DNA from: Acetobacteraceae bacterium
GTDB taxonomy: Bacteria; Pseudomonadota; Alphaproteobacteria; Acetobacterales; Acetobacteraceae
Length of the DNA: 22,186 nt
Reading direction: 5' to 3'
NCBI GenBank assembly: GCA_947476855.1
Contig: CANJSR010000018.1
Location: forward strand, 1 to 22,186
Each line of letters opens with the position of its first letter. Position 1 is the first letter of the stretch. Both the position numbers and the translations under genes were made by a program. Under the pieces are notes generated by a model, which did not search any database, was not told the DNA's origin, and worked only from the letters and a program-made list of their open reading frames with translations. Shown here piece after piece: positions 11,572 through 18,720 of this stretch.

Positions 11572-13520
11572 AGCGGTGGGGGGCGCTGCTGGGCGGTCTC
11601 GGGCTGCTGCTGCTGGTCGGCGCCGTCCTGGTGCTCGACCGGCTGTTTCCGCCCGACCTTTCCCGCATGGCGTCCGTTGGGACCGAGGTCCGGGACCAGC
11701 GCGGCCGGGTGCTGGCGCTGCTGCCGGCCGCGGGCGGCGTCTGGCGGTTCCGGTCCGCGGGCGATCAGGTCTCGCCGGTGCTGCGCGACCTGCTGATCGC
11801 GGTGGAGGACCAGCGGTTCTGGTCCCATCCCGGGATCGACCCGCTCGCGCTGGGGCGGGCCGTAGTGCAATGGGCCAGCGCCGGACGGGTGGTCTCCGGC
11901 GGTTCCACCCTGTCCATGCAGGCCGCCCGCCTGCTGGAACCCCGCCCGCGCACGCTGCGCTCCAAGCTGATCGAGATGGCCCGGGCGGTGCAGTTGGAGG
12001 CCCGGTTCGGCAAGCAGGGCGTGCTGGATATCTGGCTGACCCTCGCCCCCTATGGCGGCAACCTGGAAGGGGTGCGGGCGGGGTCGCTAGCCTGGTTCGG
12101 GGTCCCGCCGGAAGCGCTGGAACCCGCGCAGGCCGCGCTGCTGGTCGCCATTCCCCGCCGGCCGGAGGCCCTGCGCCCCGACCGCCACCCCGCCCGCGCG
12201 CAGGTGCTGCGTGACCGCGTCCTGGCCGTGGGGCGCGAGGCCGGGCTGTTCGACATGGCCGAGGCCCCGCCGGTCCCGCATGCCCGGGTCCGCCTGCCCC
12301 GCCATGCGCCGCAACCGCTGACCGCGCTGGCCGGCGCCAACCGGGGCGCATCCAGCATCACCACCACCCTGGACCGCCCGTTGCAGGCCGCGCTGGAACG
12401 CCTGACCGCCGAACGGCTGCTGACGCTGCCCGACCGGGTCTCCCTCGCCATCCTGGTGGCCGATGCCCCCAGCCGGGAAATCCGCGCGATCCATGGCGGC
12501 GCCTGGGGCGACACCGCCCGCGCCGGCAGCCTGGACCTGACGCAGGCGCTGCGTTCGCCGGGATCGGCGCTGAAACCGTTCATCTACGGCCTTGCGTTCC
12601 AGGACGGGCTGGCCGCCCCCGACAGCGTGCTGGGCGACCTGCCTCGGCAGTTCGGCGGCTATGCGCCCGAGAATTTCGATCGCGGCTTCGCCGGCGCGGT
12701 CACGGCCGGGGAGGCGCTCCGACGCTCCCTGAACCTGCCCGCGGTCGCCTTGCTGGAACGGGTCGGGCCGGTGCGCTTCATGGTCAGCCTGAAATCCGCT
12801 GGCGTGCGGCTGGTCCTGCCGGCCGGCGCGGACCCGTCCTTGCCCCTCGCGCTGGGCGGCGTCGGGATCAGCCCCCGCGACCTGACCGCGCTGTATGCCG
12901 CGCTGGCGACCGACGGGCGGTTCGCCCCGCTGCGCCTGACCGGGGAACCGACGACGCCGCATCCGCTGCTCAGCCGCCCCGCCGCCCGGATGACCGCCGA
13001 TGCGCTGACCCATCCCGTACGGGGAGGCGGACCCACCGGCCTCGCCTGGAAGACCGGCACAAGCTGGGGCGGGCGGGATGCCTGGGCCGTCGGGTTCGAT
13101 GCCCGCCACGTCGTCACGGTCTGGATCGGCCGCCCGGACGGCACGCCCATGCCCGGCGCCACCGGCCTGTCCCTCGCGCTACCCATGATGAACCGCGTGT
13201 TCGATCTGCTGCCGGCCGAACCGCGCCGGCCCGAACGCGCACCCACCGCCCCCTTGATGCAGGGGGTGGAGGCCGCCAACGCCGACGCCCTGCGCCTGCT
13301 GTTCCCGCCACCCGGCGCCGTGTTGTCCGCAGATGGCCAGGTGACGATCCGGGTCATGGGCGGACGCCGGCCGCTGACCTTCCTGGTCGACGGCTCGCCA
13401 TTGCCCACCGAACCGGTGCGGCGGGAGGCCACCTGGCGCCCCGCCAGCCCCGGCTTCTACCGCCTGACCGTGCTGGACGCCGACGGCACCGCCGCCCAGG
13501 CCCGCGTCAGGGTGCGATAA
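11568..13520 (+). CDS. pbpC: Penicillin-binding protein 1C (glycosyltransferase/transpeptidase)
   Basis: PBP1C is an inner-membrane enzyme with a periplasmic catalytic part that polymerises lipid II. This copy has 650 residues. An N-terminal membrane anchor lies at about residues 5-23. The GT51 domain has its catalytic Glu80 in VEDQRF and the GGSTLSMQ motif. The transpeptidase domain has S333-A-L-K336 (nucleophile Ser333), S387-L-N389 and K495-T-G. A C-terminal BiPBP-type beta domain begins near LLFPPPGAVL. All catalytic motifs are intact, although it is shorter than the E. coli enzyme of about 770 residues. Its ATG overlaps the macroglobulin stop by 4 nt, the arrangement usual for this pair, which suggests wall repair coupled to protease trapping. 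The fbiC gene converges on it with only 6 bp between stops. Confidence 0.96.
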   Translation: MKRWGALLGGLGLLLLVGAVLVLDRLFPPDLSRMASVGTEVRDQRGRVLALLPAAGGVWRFRSAGDQVSPVLRDLLIAVEDQRFWSHPGIDPLALGRAVVQWASAGRVVSGGSTLSMQAARLLEPRPRTLRSKLIEMARAVQLEARFGKQGVLDIWLTLAPYGGNLEGVRAGSLAWFGVPPEALEPAQAALLVAIPRRPEALRPDRHPARAQVLRDRVLAVGREAGLFDMAEAPPVPHARVRLPRHAPQPLTALAGANRGASSITTTLDRPLQAALERLTAERLLTLPDRVSLAILVADAPSREIRAIHGGAWGDTARAGSLDLTQALRSPGSALKPFIYGLAFQDGLAAPDSVLGDLPRQFGGYAPENFDRGFAGAVTAGEALRRSLNLPAVALLERVGPVRFMVSLKSAGVRLVLPAGADPSLPLALGGVGISPRDLTALYAALATDGRFAPLRLTGEPTTPHPLLSRPAARMTADALTHPVRGGGPTGLAWKTGTSWGGRDAWAVGFDARHVVTVWIGRPDGTPMPGATGLSLALPMMNRVFDLLPAEPRRPERAPTAPLMQGVEAANADALRLLFPPPGAVLSADGQVTIRVMGGRRPLTFLVDGSPLPTEPVRREATWRPASPGFYRLTVLDADGTAAQARVRVR

Positions 13521-13526
13521 ACCGCC

Positions 13527-15878
13527 CTATTCGGCCGCCATCGCCTTGCGCGGCGGGGTCTGGATCACCGGCGCCAGTTCCGGCGCACCGAACGACGTCA
13601 CCCGACGCTCATTCGACACGATCCCGTATTCGGTCTTCCGCTGCACCGCGACCCGGCCGATGGAGCCGATCAGCCGCTCCATCTCCTCCGGCGGGAACTC
13701 CTGTCCGTGCTGAGTCCCCGCGGCTCGACTGATGCTCTCGTTCATCAGCGTGCCGCCCATGTCGTTGGCGCCGGCGTTCAGGGCGATGGCCGAACCCTCA
13801 GGCCCCATCTTCACCCAGGACGTCTGGATGTTCTCCACCAGCGGATACAGCACCAAGCGGGCGACCGAGTGCATCAGCACGGCCTCCCGGAAGGTCGGCC
13901 CCTTGCGCGCCATGCCGCGCAGATACATCGGCGCTTCCATATGGACGAAGGGCAGAGGCACGAACTCGGTCAGGCCGCCGGTTTCGGCTTGCAGGTCGCG
14001 CAGCACCAGCAGATGGCGGGCCCAGTTCAGCGGCCCCTCGACATGCCCATACATGATGGTGGACGTCGTCCGCAGGCCCTGCAGATGCGCCGACCGGATC
14101 GCATGCACCCATTCGGCCGTGTTGATCTTATCGGGGCAGATGATCGCGCGGATTTCATCATCAAGAATTTCCGCCGCCGTCCCCGGCAGAGTCCCGAGGC
14201 CGGCTTCCTTCAGTTCCGCCAGGAACTCCGGCACCGGCTTGCCCAGGGTCGCCGCGCCCTGCGTGATCTCCAGCGGAGAGAAGGCATGGATGTGCATGCC
14301 CGGCACGGCTTCCTTGATCGCCTTGCAGATATTCACATAGGTCGCGCCCGTGTAGTCCGGGTGGATGCCGCCTTGCAGGCAGACCTCGGTCGCGCCGCGA
14401 TCCCAGGCCTCGACCGACCGGCGGACGATCTCGCTCATGTCCAGGTCATAGGGCGTGCCGCGCAGCGCCTCATGCGTCTTGCCCTTGGAGAAGGCGCAGA
14501 ACGTGCAGCGGTAATAACAGATGTTCGTATAATTGATGTTCCGGTTGACGACATACCGGATCACCTCCCCGCTGACCGACCGGCGGAGTTCATCGGCCGC
14601 CGAGATCACCGCGTCGTAGTCGACGTCGCGGGCGGCGAACAGGCGGATGATCTCGTCCTCATTCAACCGGCTGCCGGCGGTGGCCTTGGCGATGGCGGCC
14701 TCGATCGCCGGATCGACCTTGGACAGCAAGGCGGGCTTCAGCTTCGGAGCCAGCGGCTCTCCTGGCGCCCAGGAATCGTCCCGCGCCCAGCCCTCGGCGT
14801 CGGACTGCTGGCGCACGCGGGGCGCGACCTTGGGGGATAACCAGCGCGCAGTGTCCGCCACCCAGGCCGGATAGACCGGCAAACGCGCGACCAGGATCTT
14901 ATCCATTTCCGCCGTGCGCAGCGCCAGGGCATCGAGTTCCGGCCACGGCGCCTCGGGGTTCACATGATCGGGCGTCACCGGCGACACGCCGCCCCAGTCA
15001 TCGATGCCCGCGGCGATCAGCATCTGGTAGACGCCGGGAGACAGGTTCGGCGGCGCCTGGACATGCACCTCGATCGGCAGGATCAGCCGCGCGGCGGCGA
15101 TCGTCCAGCACAGGTCGTTCAGATCGGGCTCATCCGCTCCCGCCGCCTTGGTCAGCGGCTTGGCGCGGAAGTTCTGCACGATGACTTCCTGGATATGGCC
15201 GTACTGCGCGTGCAGGTCGCGGATCGCGATCAGCGCGTCCAGCCGCTCCTCCCGGGTCTCTCCCAGGCCGATCAGGATGCCGGTCGTGAACGGCACGGCC
15301 AGTTCACCCGCCAGTCGCAGCGTTTCGAGCCGCACCGCCGGGTCTTTGTCGGGGGAGCCGTAATGGACCCCGCCAGGCTCACACAGCCGCGTGCTGGTCG
15401 ACTCCAGCATCACGCCCTGGCTCGCCGACACCTCCCGCAGCGCCGCGATTTCCTCGCGCGTCATCACGCCGGGATTGGCGTGCGGCAACAGGCTCGTCTC
15501 CTTCAGGACGGCGGCGCACATCTCCTTCAGGTAGGAGATCGTGGTTTCGTGCCCGAGTTCGGCCAAGGCCTCCCGCGCCGCGCGGTAGCGGAGTTCGGGC
15601 TTGTCACCCAAGGTGAACAGGGCCTCCGTGCAGCCGGCCGCTTCGCCGGCGCGGGCGATGGCCAGCACTTCGTCCTTGGACAGATACACCGGCTTCCCGG
15701 GCTTCGGCGTCTCGGCGAAGGTGCAGTAATGGCAGACATCCCGGCATAACTTGGTCAGCGGGATGAACACCTTGCGCGAGTAGGACACGAGACGGCCATA
15801 GGTCGCGTCCCGCTTCTCCGCGGCCGCTCGCATCAGGTCGTCGAGGGGGGCCGAACGAATCCAGTTCAGGTCGGTCAT
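13527..15878 (-). CDS. fbiC: F0 synthase, CofG-CofH fusion (7,8-didemethyl-8-hydroxy-5-deazariboflavin synthase)
   Basis: FbiC joins tyrosine and 5-amino-6-ribitylaminouracil by two radical-SAM reactions to make F0, the deazaflavin core of coenzyme F420. This 783-residue protein has the actinobacterial order. The CofG half is N-terminal with C45xxxC49xxC52 (SYSRKVFIPLTKLCRDVC). The CofH half is C-terminal with C454xxxC458xxC461 (NRNINYTNICYYRC). It also has HIQEVIVQNFRAK, the WGGVSP(L/V)TPDHVNPE-type block, HAFSPLEI, PGTAAEILDDE and a GGTLMNESISRAAG end, all as in mycobacterial FbiC. The start at 15878 has only a weak CAGGA upstream, but the N-terminus fits the family. It appears monocistronic: the stop faces pbpC, and upstream is a 339-bp spacer with a repeat. 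No other F420 gene (cofC, cofD, cofE) is in the window. Identification is very secure. Confidence 0.96.
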   Translation of the reverse strand: MTDLNWIRSAPLDDLMRAAAEKRDATYGRLVSYSRKVFIPLTKLCRDVCHYCTFAETPKPGKPVYLSKDEVLAIARAGEAAGCTEALFTLGDKPELRYRAAREALAELGHETTISYLKEMCAAVLKETSLLPHANPGVMTREEIAALREVSASQGVMLESTSTRLCEPGGVHYGSPDKDPAVRLETLRLAGELAVPFTTGILIGLGETREERLDALIAIRDLHAQYGHIQEVIVQNFRAKPLTKAAGADEPDLNDLCWTIAAARLILPIEVHVQAPPNLSPGVYQMLIAAGIDDWGGVSPVTPDHVNPEAPWPELDALALRTAEMDKILVARLPVYPAWVADTARWLSPKVAPRVRQQSDAEGWARDDSWAPGEPLAPKLKPALLSKVDPAIEAAIAKATAGSRLNEDEIIRLFAARDVDYDAVISAADELRRSVSGEVIRYVVNRNINYTNICYYRCTFCAFSKGKTHEALRGTPYDLDMSEIVRRSVEAWDRGATEVCLQGGIHPDYTGATYVNICKAIKEAVPGMHIHAFSPLEITQGAATLGKPVPEFLAELKEAGLGTLPGTAAEILDDEIRAIICPDKINTAEWVHAIRSAHLQGLRTTSTIMYGHVEGPLNWARHLLVLRDLQAETGGLTEFVPLPFVHMEAPMYLRGMARKGPTFREAVLMHSVARLVLYPLVENIQTSWVKMGPEGSAIALNAGANDMGGTLMNESISRAAGTQHGQEFPPEEMERLIGSIGRVAVQRKTEYGIVSNERRVTSFGAPELAPVIQTPPRKAMAAE

Positions 15879-16022
15879 CGGGCTTGGGTCCTGCGTTCAA
15901 GGGGCTGCCACCGCGCTTCTCGCACGGCGAGAGCGGGCCTGGCCATGCCGTAAGGCGGCCAACCGATTATGGCTCGGGTTTCCATACCCCCATCCTTGAC
16001 GATGCGCCGCCGCAGGTCCAGC

Positions 16023-16032
16023 GGGGGGGGGG
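16023..16032. repeat. G10 homopolymer tract upstream of fbiC
   Basis: Ten consecutive G residues lie 145 bp upstream of the fbiC start. They are embedded in a weak inverted repeat (AGCGGG at 16020-16025, CCCGCT at 16036-16041). Such runs are prone to slippage in replication and to sequencing length errors. The rest of 15879-16040 shows a short TCTCGC/GCGAGA hairpin near 15917-15933 and no gene; an fbiC promoter must lie here, but I could not assign it. Confidence 0.6.
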
Positions 16033-16060
16033 CAGCCCGCTAGGATTGCCCTTCCTGGTT

Positions 16061-16172
16061 CGTCTTGGCCGGGCTCGACCCGGCCACCGCCAAGAAGGCT
16101 GTCGGTTGCGATCTTGCGTAATGTCGGCCGTCCGCGTCCCAGGCGATGGCCGGGTCAAGCCCGGCCAGGACG
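16061..16172. repeat. REPIN-like palindromic intergenic repeat, copy 2
   Basis: The left arm at 16061-16091 and the right arm at 16142-16172 are near-perfect inverted copies of each other over about 31 bp. Each is an imperfect hairpin with core GGCCGGG...CCCGGCC. Arms and central bases (AGGCTG, CGGTTGCG) match copy 1 at 4064-4177, and similarity continues left to about 16041. The outer arm pair of copy 1 is not complete here. It lies between the VOC gene and fbiC on the minus strand and could also slow read-through between them. Confidence 0.75.
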
Positions 16173-16217
16173 GAGGAAAATGAGTCCTCGCAGCCTCAAA
16201 TCCGAAGACCCACCAGA

Positions 16218-16613
16218 TCAGCCCACGTCCACGCCGTAATCCGCGAGGTCGGGGGTCATCGCCTCGATAACGAAGTCCACAAAGGCGGCCGGTATGTCGA
16301 GGTAGAATTCCTTGTCGGAATAGGCACCGACGCTCGCCTCCAGCCCATGCTCCCGCGCCCAGGCAGCCAGATCCTCCAGCGCCGCCCGCGGCGTGTCGCT
16401 CAGGAAGGACACCTGGGAGCGCATCTTGTCCGCGTCGCGCGACTCCGTCGTGCTGCGGCCGAACTGGAGGTCGACGTTGGTGCCCGGCTGGCGCAGCCAG
16501 ATCGAACGCTCCGTCCGGCGGAGTTCAACAAAACCCAGCTTCACCTTCAGCATCTCGACGACGGTGTCGAAATGCGCGGTATTCAGCCGGTTGGCGACGT
16601 GATTGAACCGCAT
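16218..16613 (-). CDS. Small VOC (glyoxalase/bleomycin resistance)-fold protein
   Basis: This 131-residue soluble protein has the look of a single vicinal-oxygen-chelate module: MRFNHVANRLNT at the start, VVEMLKVKLGFVELRR, a WLRQPGTNVDLQFG strand pair, a helical DTPRAALEDLAAWAREHGLE segment, and KEFYLDIPAAFVDFVIE near the end. VOC proteins bind metals or small aromatic or amide ligands as isomerases, lyases, dioxygenases or resistance proteins. The metal ligands cannot be assigned with confidence. The start at 16613 is 4 nt after the TauD-like stop, so it is the third gene of the operon. It may use or bind the product of the dioxygenase; this is inference. Assignment to the superfamily is probable, the exact family is not determined. 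Confidence 0.72.
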   Translation of the reverse strand: MRFNHVANRLNTAHFDTVVEMLKVKLGFVELRRTERSIWLRQPGTNVDLQFGRSTTESRDADKMRSQVSFLSDTPRAALEDLAAWAREHGLEASVGAYSDKEFYLDIPAAFVDFVIEAMTPDLADYGVDVG

Positions 16614-16617
16614 GGGC

Positions 16618-17514
16618 TCAGTACGACAGCAGAGGTGCGTTCCCGGCGACGGTCGTGCGATACATCAGCCGCTGGTAGCGGGTGTGGTCGAACAGGCTGG
16701 CCGTGTGCAGGACGGCGCGATTGTCCCACATCACCAAGTCCCCCTTCCGCCAGCGATGGCTGTAGACATAGCGCGGCTGGGTCGCATGGGTGATCAGCGT
16801 TTCCAGCAGGGCCTCACTCTCGGCCTGGTCCATGCCTTCGATATGGCTGATGACCGCGGGGCAGACATACAGCGACTTCGACCCGGTCACCGGATGAACG
16901 CGGACCAGAGGCTGCCGCTCGGGCGGGAAGGCCGCGACCTGGCTTGGGATGTTCTGCTTGCGGTCCGGATTGTGCCGCTGGCCCCAAAGACGCAGCGTTT
17001 CCAGGGAGTGGACGGCGACCAGCCCCTCGATCCGCTGCTTCATCGCGGGATCAAGCGTGCGATACGCCGCGGTGGCATCGGCGAACATCGTCTCCGCCCC
17101 CTCTGGCGGCACAATCTCCCCATAGAACAACGACGCATCGCTCGGCACCGCCCGATACGAACTATCGGCGTGCCATTGCTCGACACCGCGGTTGAAGGAT
17201 GCCTTCATCCCGTCCCGCTCGACATTGCCGACGCAGAAGATTTCCCGGTGCGCGGGCAGCGTGTTGTCGAACCGGCTGTGGATTTCCAAGGGTCCGAAAC
17301 GCGCGCTGAAAGCCACCAGGTCGGCGGGATCGAGCATGATCTCCGGCACGATCAGAACGCGATAGCGATGCAGCAGGGCAATGAACTGCGTCAGCATCTC
17401 AGGCGAGACATTGCCGTGGATCGGCATGCCGGTCACCTCGGCCCCGAAGGTCGGTCCGATCGGACGCGTCGTCAGCGTGCCGTCGCCGGTCGTCATCATC
17501 GATACCTGGTCCAT
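16618..17514 (-). CDS. TauD/TfdA family Fe(II)/2-oxoglutarate dioxygenase
   Basis: This 298-residue cytoplasmic enzyme is of the TauD/TfdA family, which hydroxylates a carbon next to a heteroatom (sulfonates, aryloxyacetates, carnitine-like compounds) with 2-oxoglutarate and O2. The N-terminus PIGPTFGAEVTGM is typical. The iron ligands are His115-x-Asp117 (EQWHADSSYR) and His270 (NRAVLHTASLF). Arg282 and Arg286 in RYQRLMYRTTV match the 2-oxoglutarate-binding region of TauD, with spacing one residue longer. The start at 17514 follows AAGGAT. It begins 25 nt after the amidohydrolase stop and ends 4 nt before the VOC gene. Taurine is not implied: no sulfonate transporter is seen. The neighbours suggest an amide or amine-containing substrate. 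Confidence 0.92.
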   Translation of the reverse strand: MDQVSMMTTGDGTLTTRPIGPTFGAEVTGMPIHGNVSPEMLTQFIALLHRYRVLIVPEIMLDPADLVAFSARFGPLEIHSRFDNTLPAHREIFCVGNVERDGMKASFNRGVEQWHADSSYRAVPSDASLFYGEIVPPEGAETMFADATAAYRTLDPAMKQRIEGLVAVHSLETLRLWGQRHNPDRKQNIPSQVAAFPPERQPLVRVHPVTGSKSLYVCPAVISHIEGMDQAESEALLETLITHATQPRYVYSHRWRKGDLVMWDNRAVLHTASLFDHTRYQRLMYRTTVAGNAPLLSY

Positions 17515-17539
17515 GGCGCGATCCTTTGTGTCGAAGCCC

Positions 17540-18544
17540 CTAGTACGTGTCGAATATCCGCCGCAGTTCGGCGATGTCCGTGGTCACCGTCAGCGCCAGC
17601 ATCAGCAGGATGCGCGCCTTCTGCGGTGTCAGGCTGTCGGCCGCGACAAAGCCTGCCTCCCGCAGGGAAACCTTGTCGTCGATCACCCGTCCGCTGCCCG
17701 AGCGGGACGACTGCACCACCATCACCCCCGCCTGGGCCGCCTTCTTCAAGGCCACGTTCTGCGCGGGAGAGGGCGAGCCGGACGGCAAACCCTCCGAAAT
17801 CAACCCCTTGGCGCCAGCGGCGACCGCGGCCTCGACCAGCGCGCCATCGGCACCGGCATAGGCGGGGATGATGTCGACGCGCGGCAGGTCGGTCAGGCCA
17901 GAGACATCGAACTCGGTGTCCGGCGCGCCGGTGCGGATCGGCTTGCGGTAATATTTCACCGTATCGGCATCCGCGTATCCCAGCATGCCAAAATCGCGGG
18001 AGATGAAGGTCTGCACGCGAAAATTCGATGTCTTGGTGACATCGCGGGCGGCATTGATCTCATCATTCAGGACAACGAGAACGCCCATGCCCTTGGACGC
18101 CGGAGAGGCCGCGACCCGCACGCCATTCAGCATGTTGAGACCGCCATCCGCGCCCAGCGCCGAGGACGGACGCATGGCGCCGACAACAACGACGGGGATG
18201 GGACATTTGACGGTCAGGTTGAGGAAATAGGCCGTCTCCTCCAACGTCGCCGTGCCATGGGTCACGACAATCCCGGCAATGGTCGGGTCGGAAGCAGCGG
18301 TCTTGTGGATCACATCCAGCAGTTCTAGCCAGATGACCGGGCCGAGTTCCGTGCTGGCGACATTTTTGTACAGGACCGGAACGATATCCGCGATCAGCGG
18401 CAGTTCCGGCACGGTGGCGATCAGTTCGTCCACCTTCATGAAGCGCCCGGAGGTGCCATATTCATAGAAATCGAGGCGGTCCTTGCCGACCCCCGAGATC
18501 GTGCCGCCCGTGCCGACAATGGCGATCCGTGGCAATGCAGTCAT
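17540..18544 (-). CDS. Asparaginase-family amidohydrolase with altered substrate-binding site
   Basis: This 334-residue protein aligns along its length with type II L-asparaginases. The nucleophile motif VGTGGTIS gives Thr15 (Thr12 of E. coli AnsB), THGT gives Thr98 (Thr89), and DVTKT gives Lys171 (Lys162), so the amide-cleaving residues are present. AnsB has HGTDT, but this protein has HGTAT, so Asp90 is Ala99. The GSQ motif reads AST, so Gln59 becomes Thr. In AnsB these two residues bind the alpha-amino and carboxylate groups of Asn. I infer an amidase for a different amide. The start at 18544 leaves the first strand at residue 6; an in-frame upstream start at 18604 would add 20 unrelated residues. 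There is no signal peptide. It is the first gene of a three-gene operon. Confidence 0.88.
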   Translation of the reverse strand: MTALPRIAIVGTGGTISGVGKDRLDFYEYGTSGRFMKVDELIATVPELPLIADIVPVLYKNVASTELGPVIWLELLDVIHKTAASDPTIAGIVVTHGTATLEETAYFLNLTVKCPIPVVVVGAMRPSSALGADGGLNMLNGVRVAASPASKGMGVLVVLNDEINAARDVTKTSNFRVQTFISRDFGMLGYADADTVKYYRKPIRTGAPDTEFDVSGLTDLPRVDIIPAYAGADGALVEAAVAAGAKGLISEGLPSGSPSPAQNVALKKAAQAGVMVVQSSRSGSGRVIDDKVSLREAGFVAADSLTPQKARILLMLALTVTTDIAELRRIFDTY

Positions 18545-18582
18545 CCGCGATGCTCCATGATGTGGGCAGCCAGCAGCGATTT

Positions 18583-18605
18583 GTGCATTGCACCATAGTT
18601 GCACC
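18583..18605. promoter_or_regulatory. Possible operator upstream of the amidohydrolase operon
   Basis: On the plus strand TTGCACC occurs twice, at 18588-18594... wait-free start positions 18588 and 18599, an 11-bp period of about one helical turn. The first copy overlaps the perfect palindrome GTGCATTGCAC at 18583-18593. It lies 39-61 bp before the ATG at 18544, where a repressor or activator site would be expected. No regulator gene is adjacent and the promoter hexamers could not be assigned. Confidence 0.35.
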
Positions 18606-18672
18606 CCCTGGGGAAGGGGCTAACGCGTGTATTCGTCCGTATTCGCGCGATATTTTTTCACGGGGCCATCCA

Positions 18673-18708
18673 CCCGGTTCGGTTCCGTTTGTCAGGAACC
18701 GAACCGGG
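18673..18708 (-). terminator. 14-bp perfect inverted repeat after the monooxygenase gene
   Basis: CCCGGTTCGGTTCC at 18673-18686 and its exact complement at 18695-18708 enclose an 8-nt loop. On the minus strand the stem begins 12 nt after the monooxygenase stop, the right place for a terminator. It also insulates the amidohydrolase operon downstream. No T-run follows on the minus strand (an A-run does), so a factor-dependent or RNA-stabilising role is possible. Confidence 0.55.
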
Positions 18709-18720
18709 CGTCGAAAGTTG

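Noticed and set aside
10465..12351. A 628-codon minus-strand open frame opposite the macroglobulin and pbpC genes
   Set aside because: Pro/Arg/Gly-rich translation with no motifs, entirely antisense to two secure genes.
16618..17514. Specific assignment as taurine dioxygenase (tauD)
   Set aside because: Family motifs are clear, but there are no sulfonate transport genes, and the operon partners point to another substrate.
18583..18605. NtrC-type binding site (TGCACCA-N3-TGGTGCA)
   Set aside because: The first half matches, but the second half is a direct repeat (TTGCACC) rather than the inverted half required.
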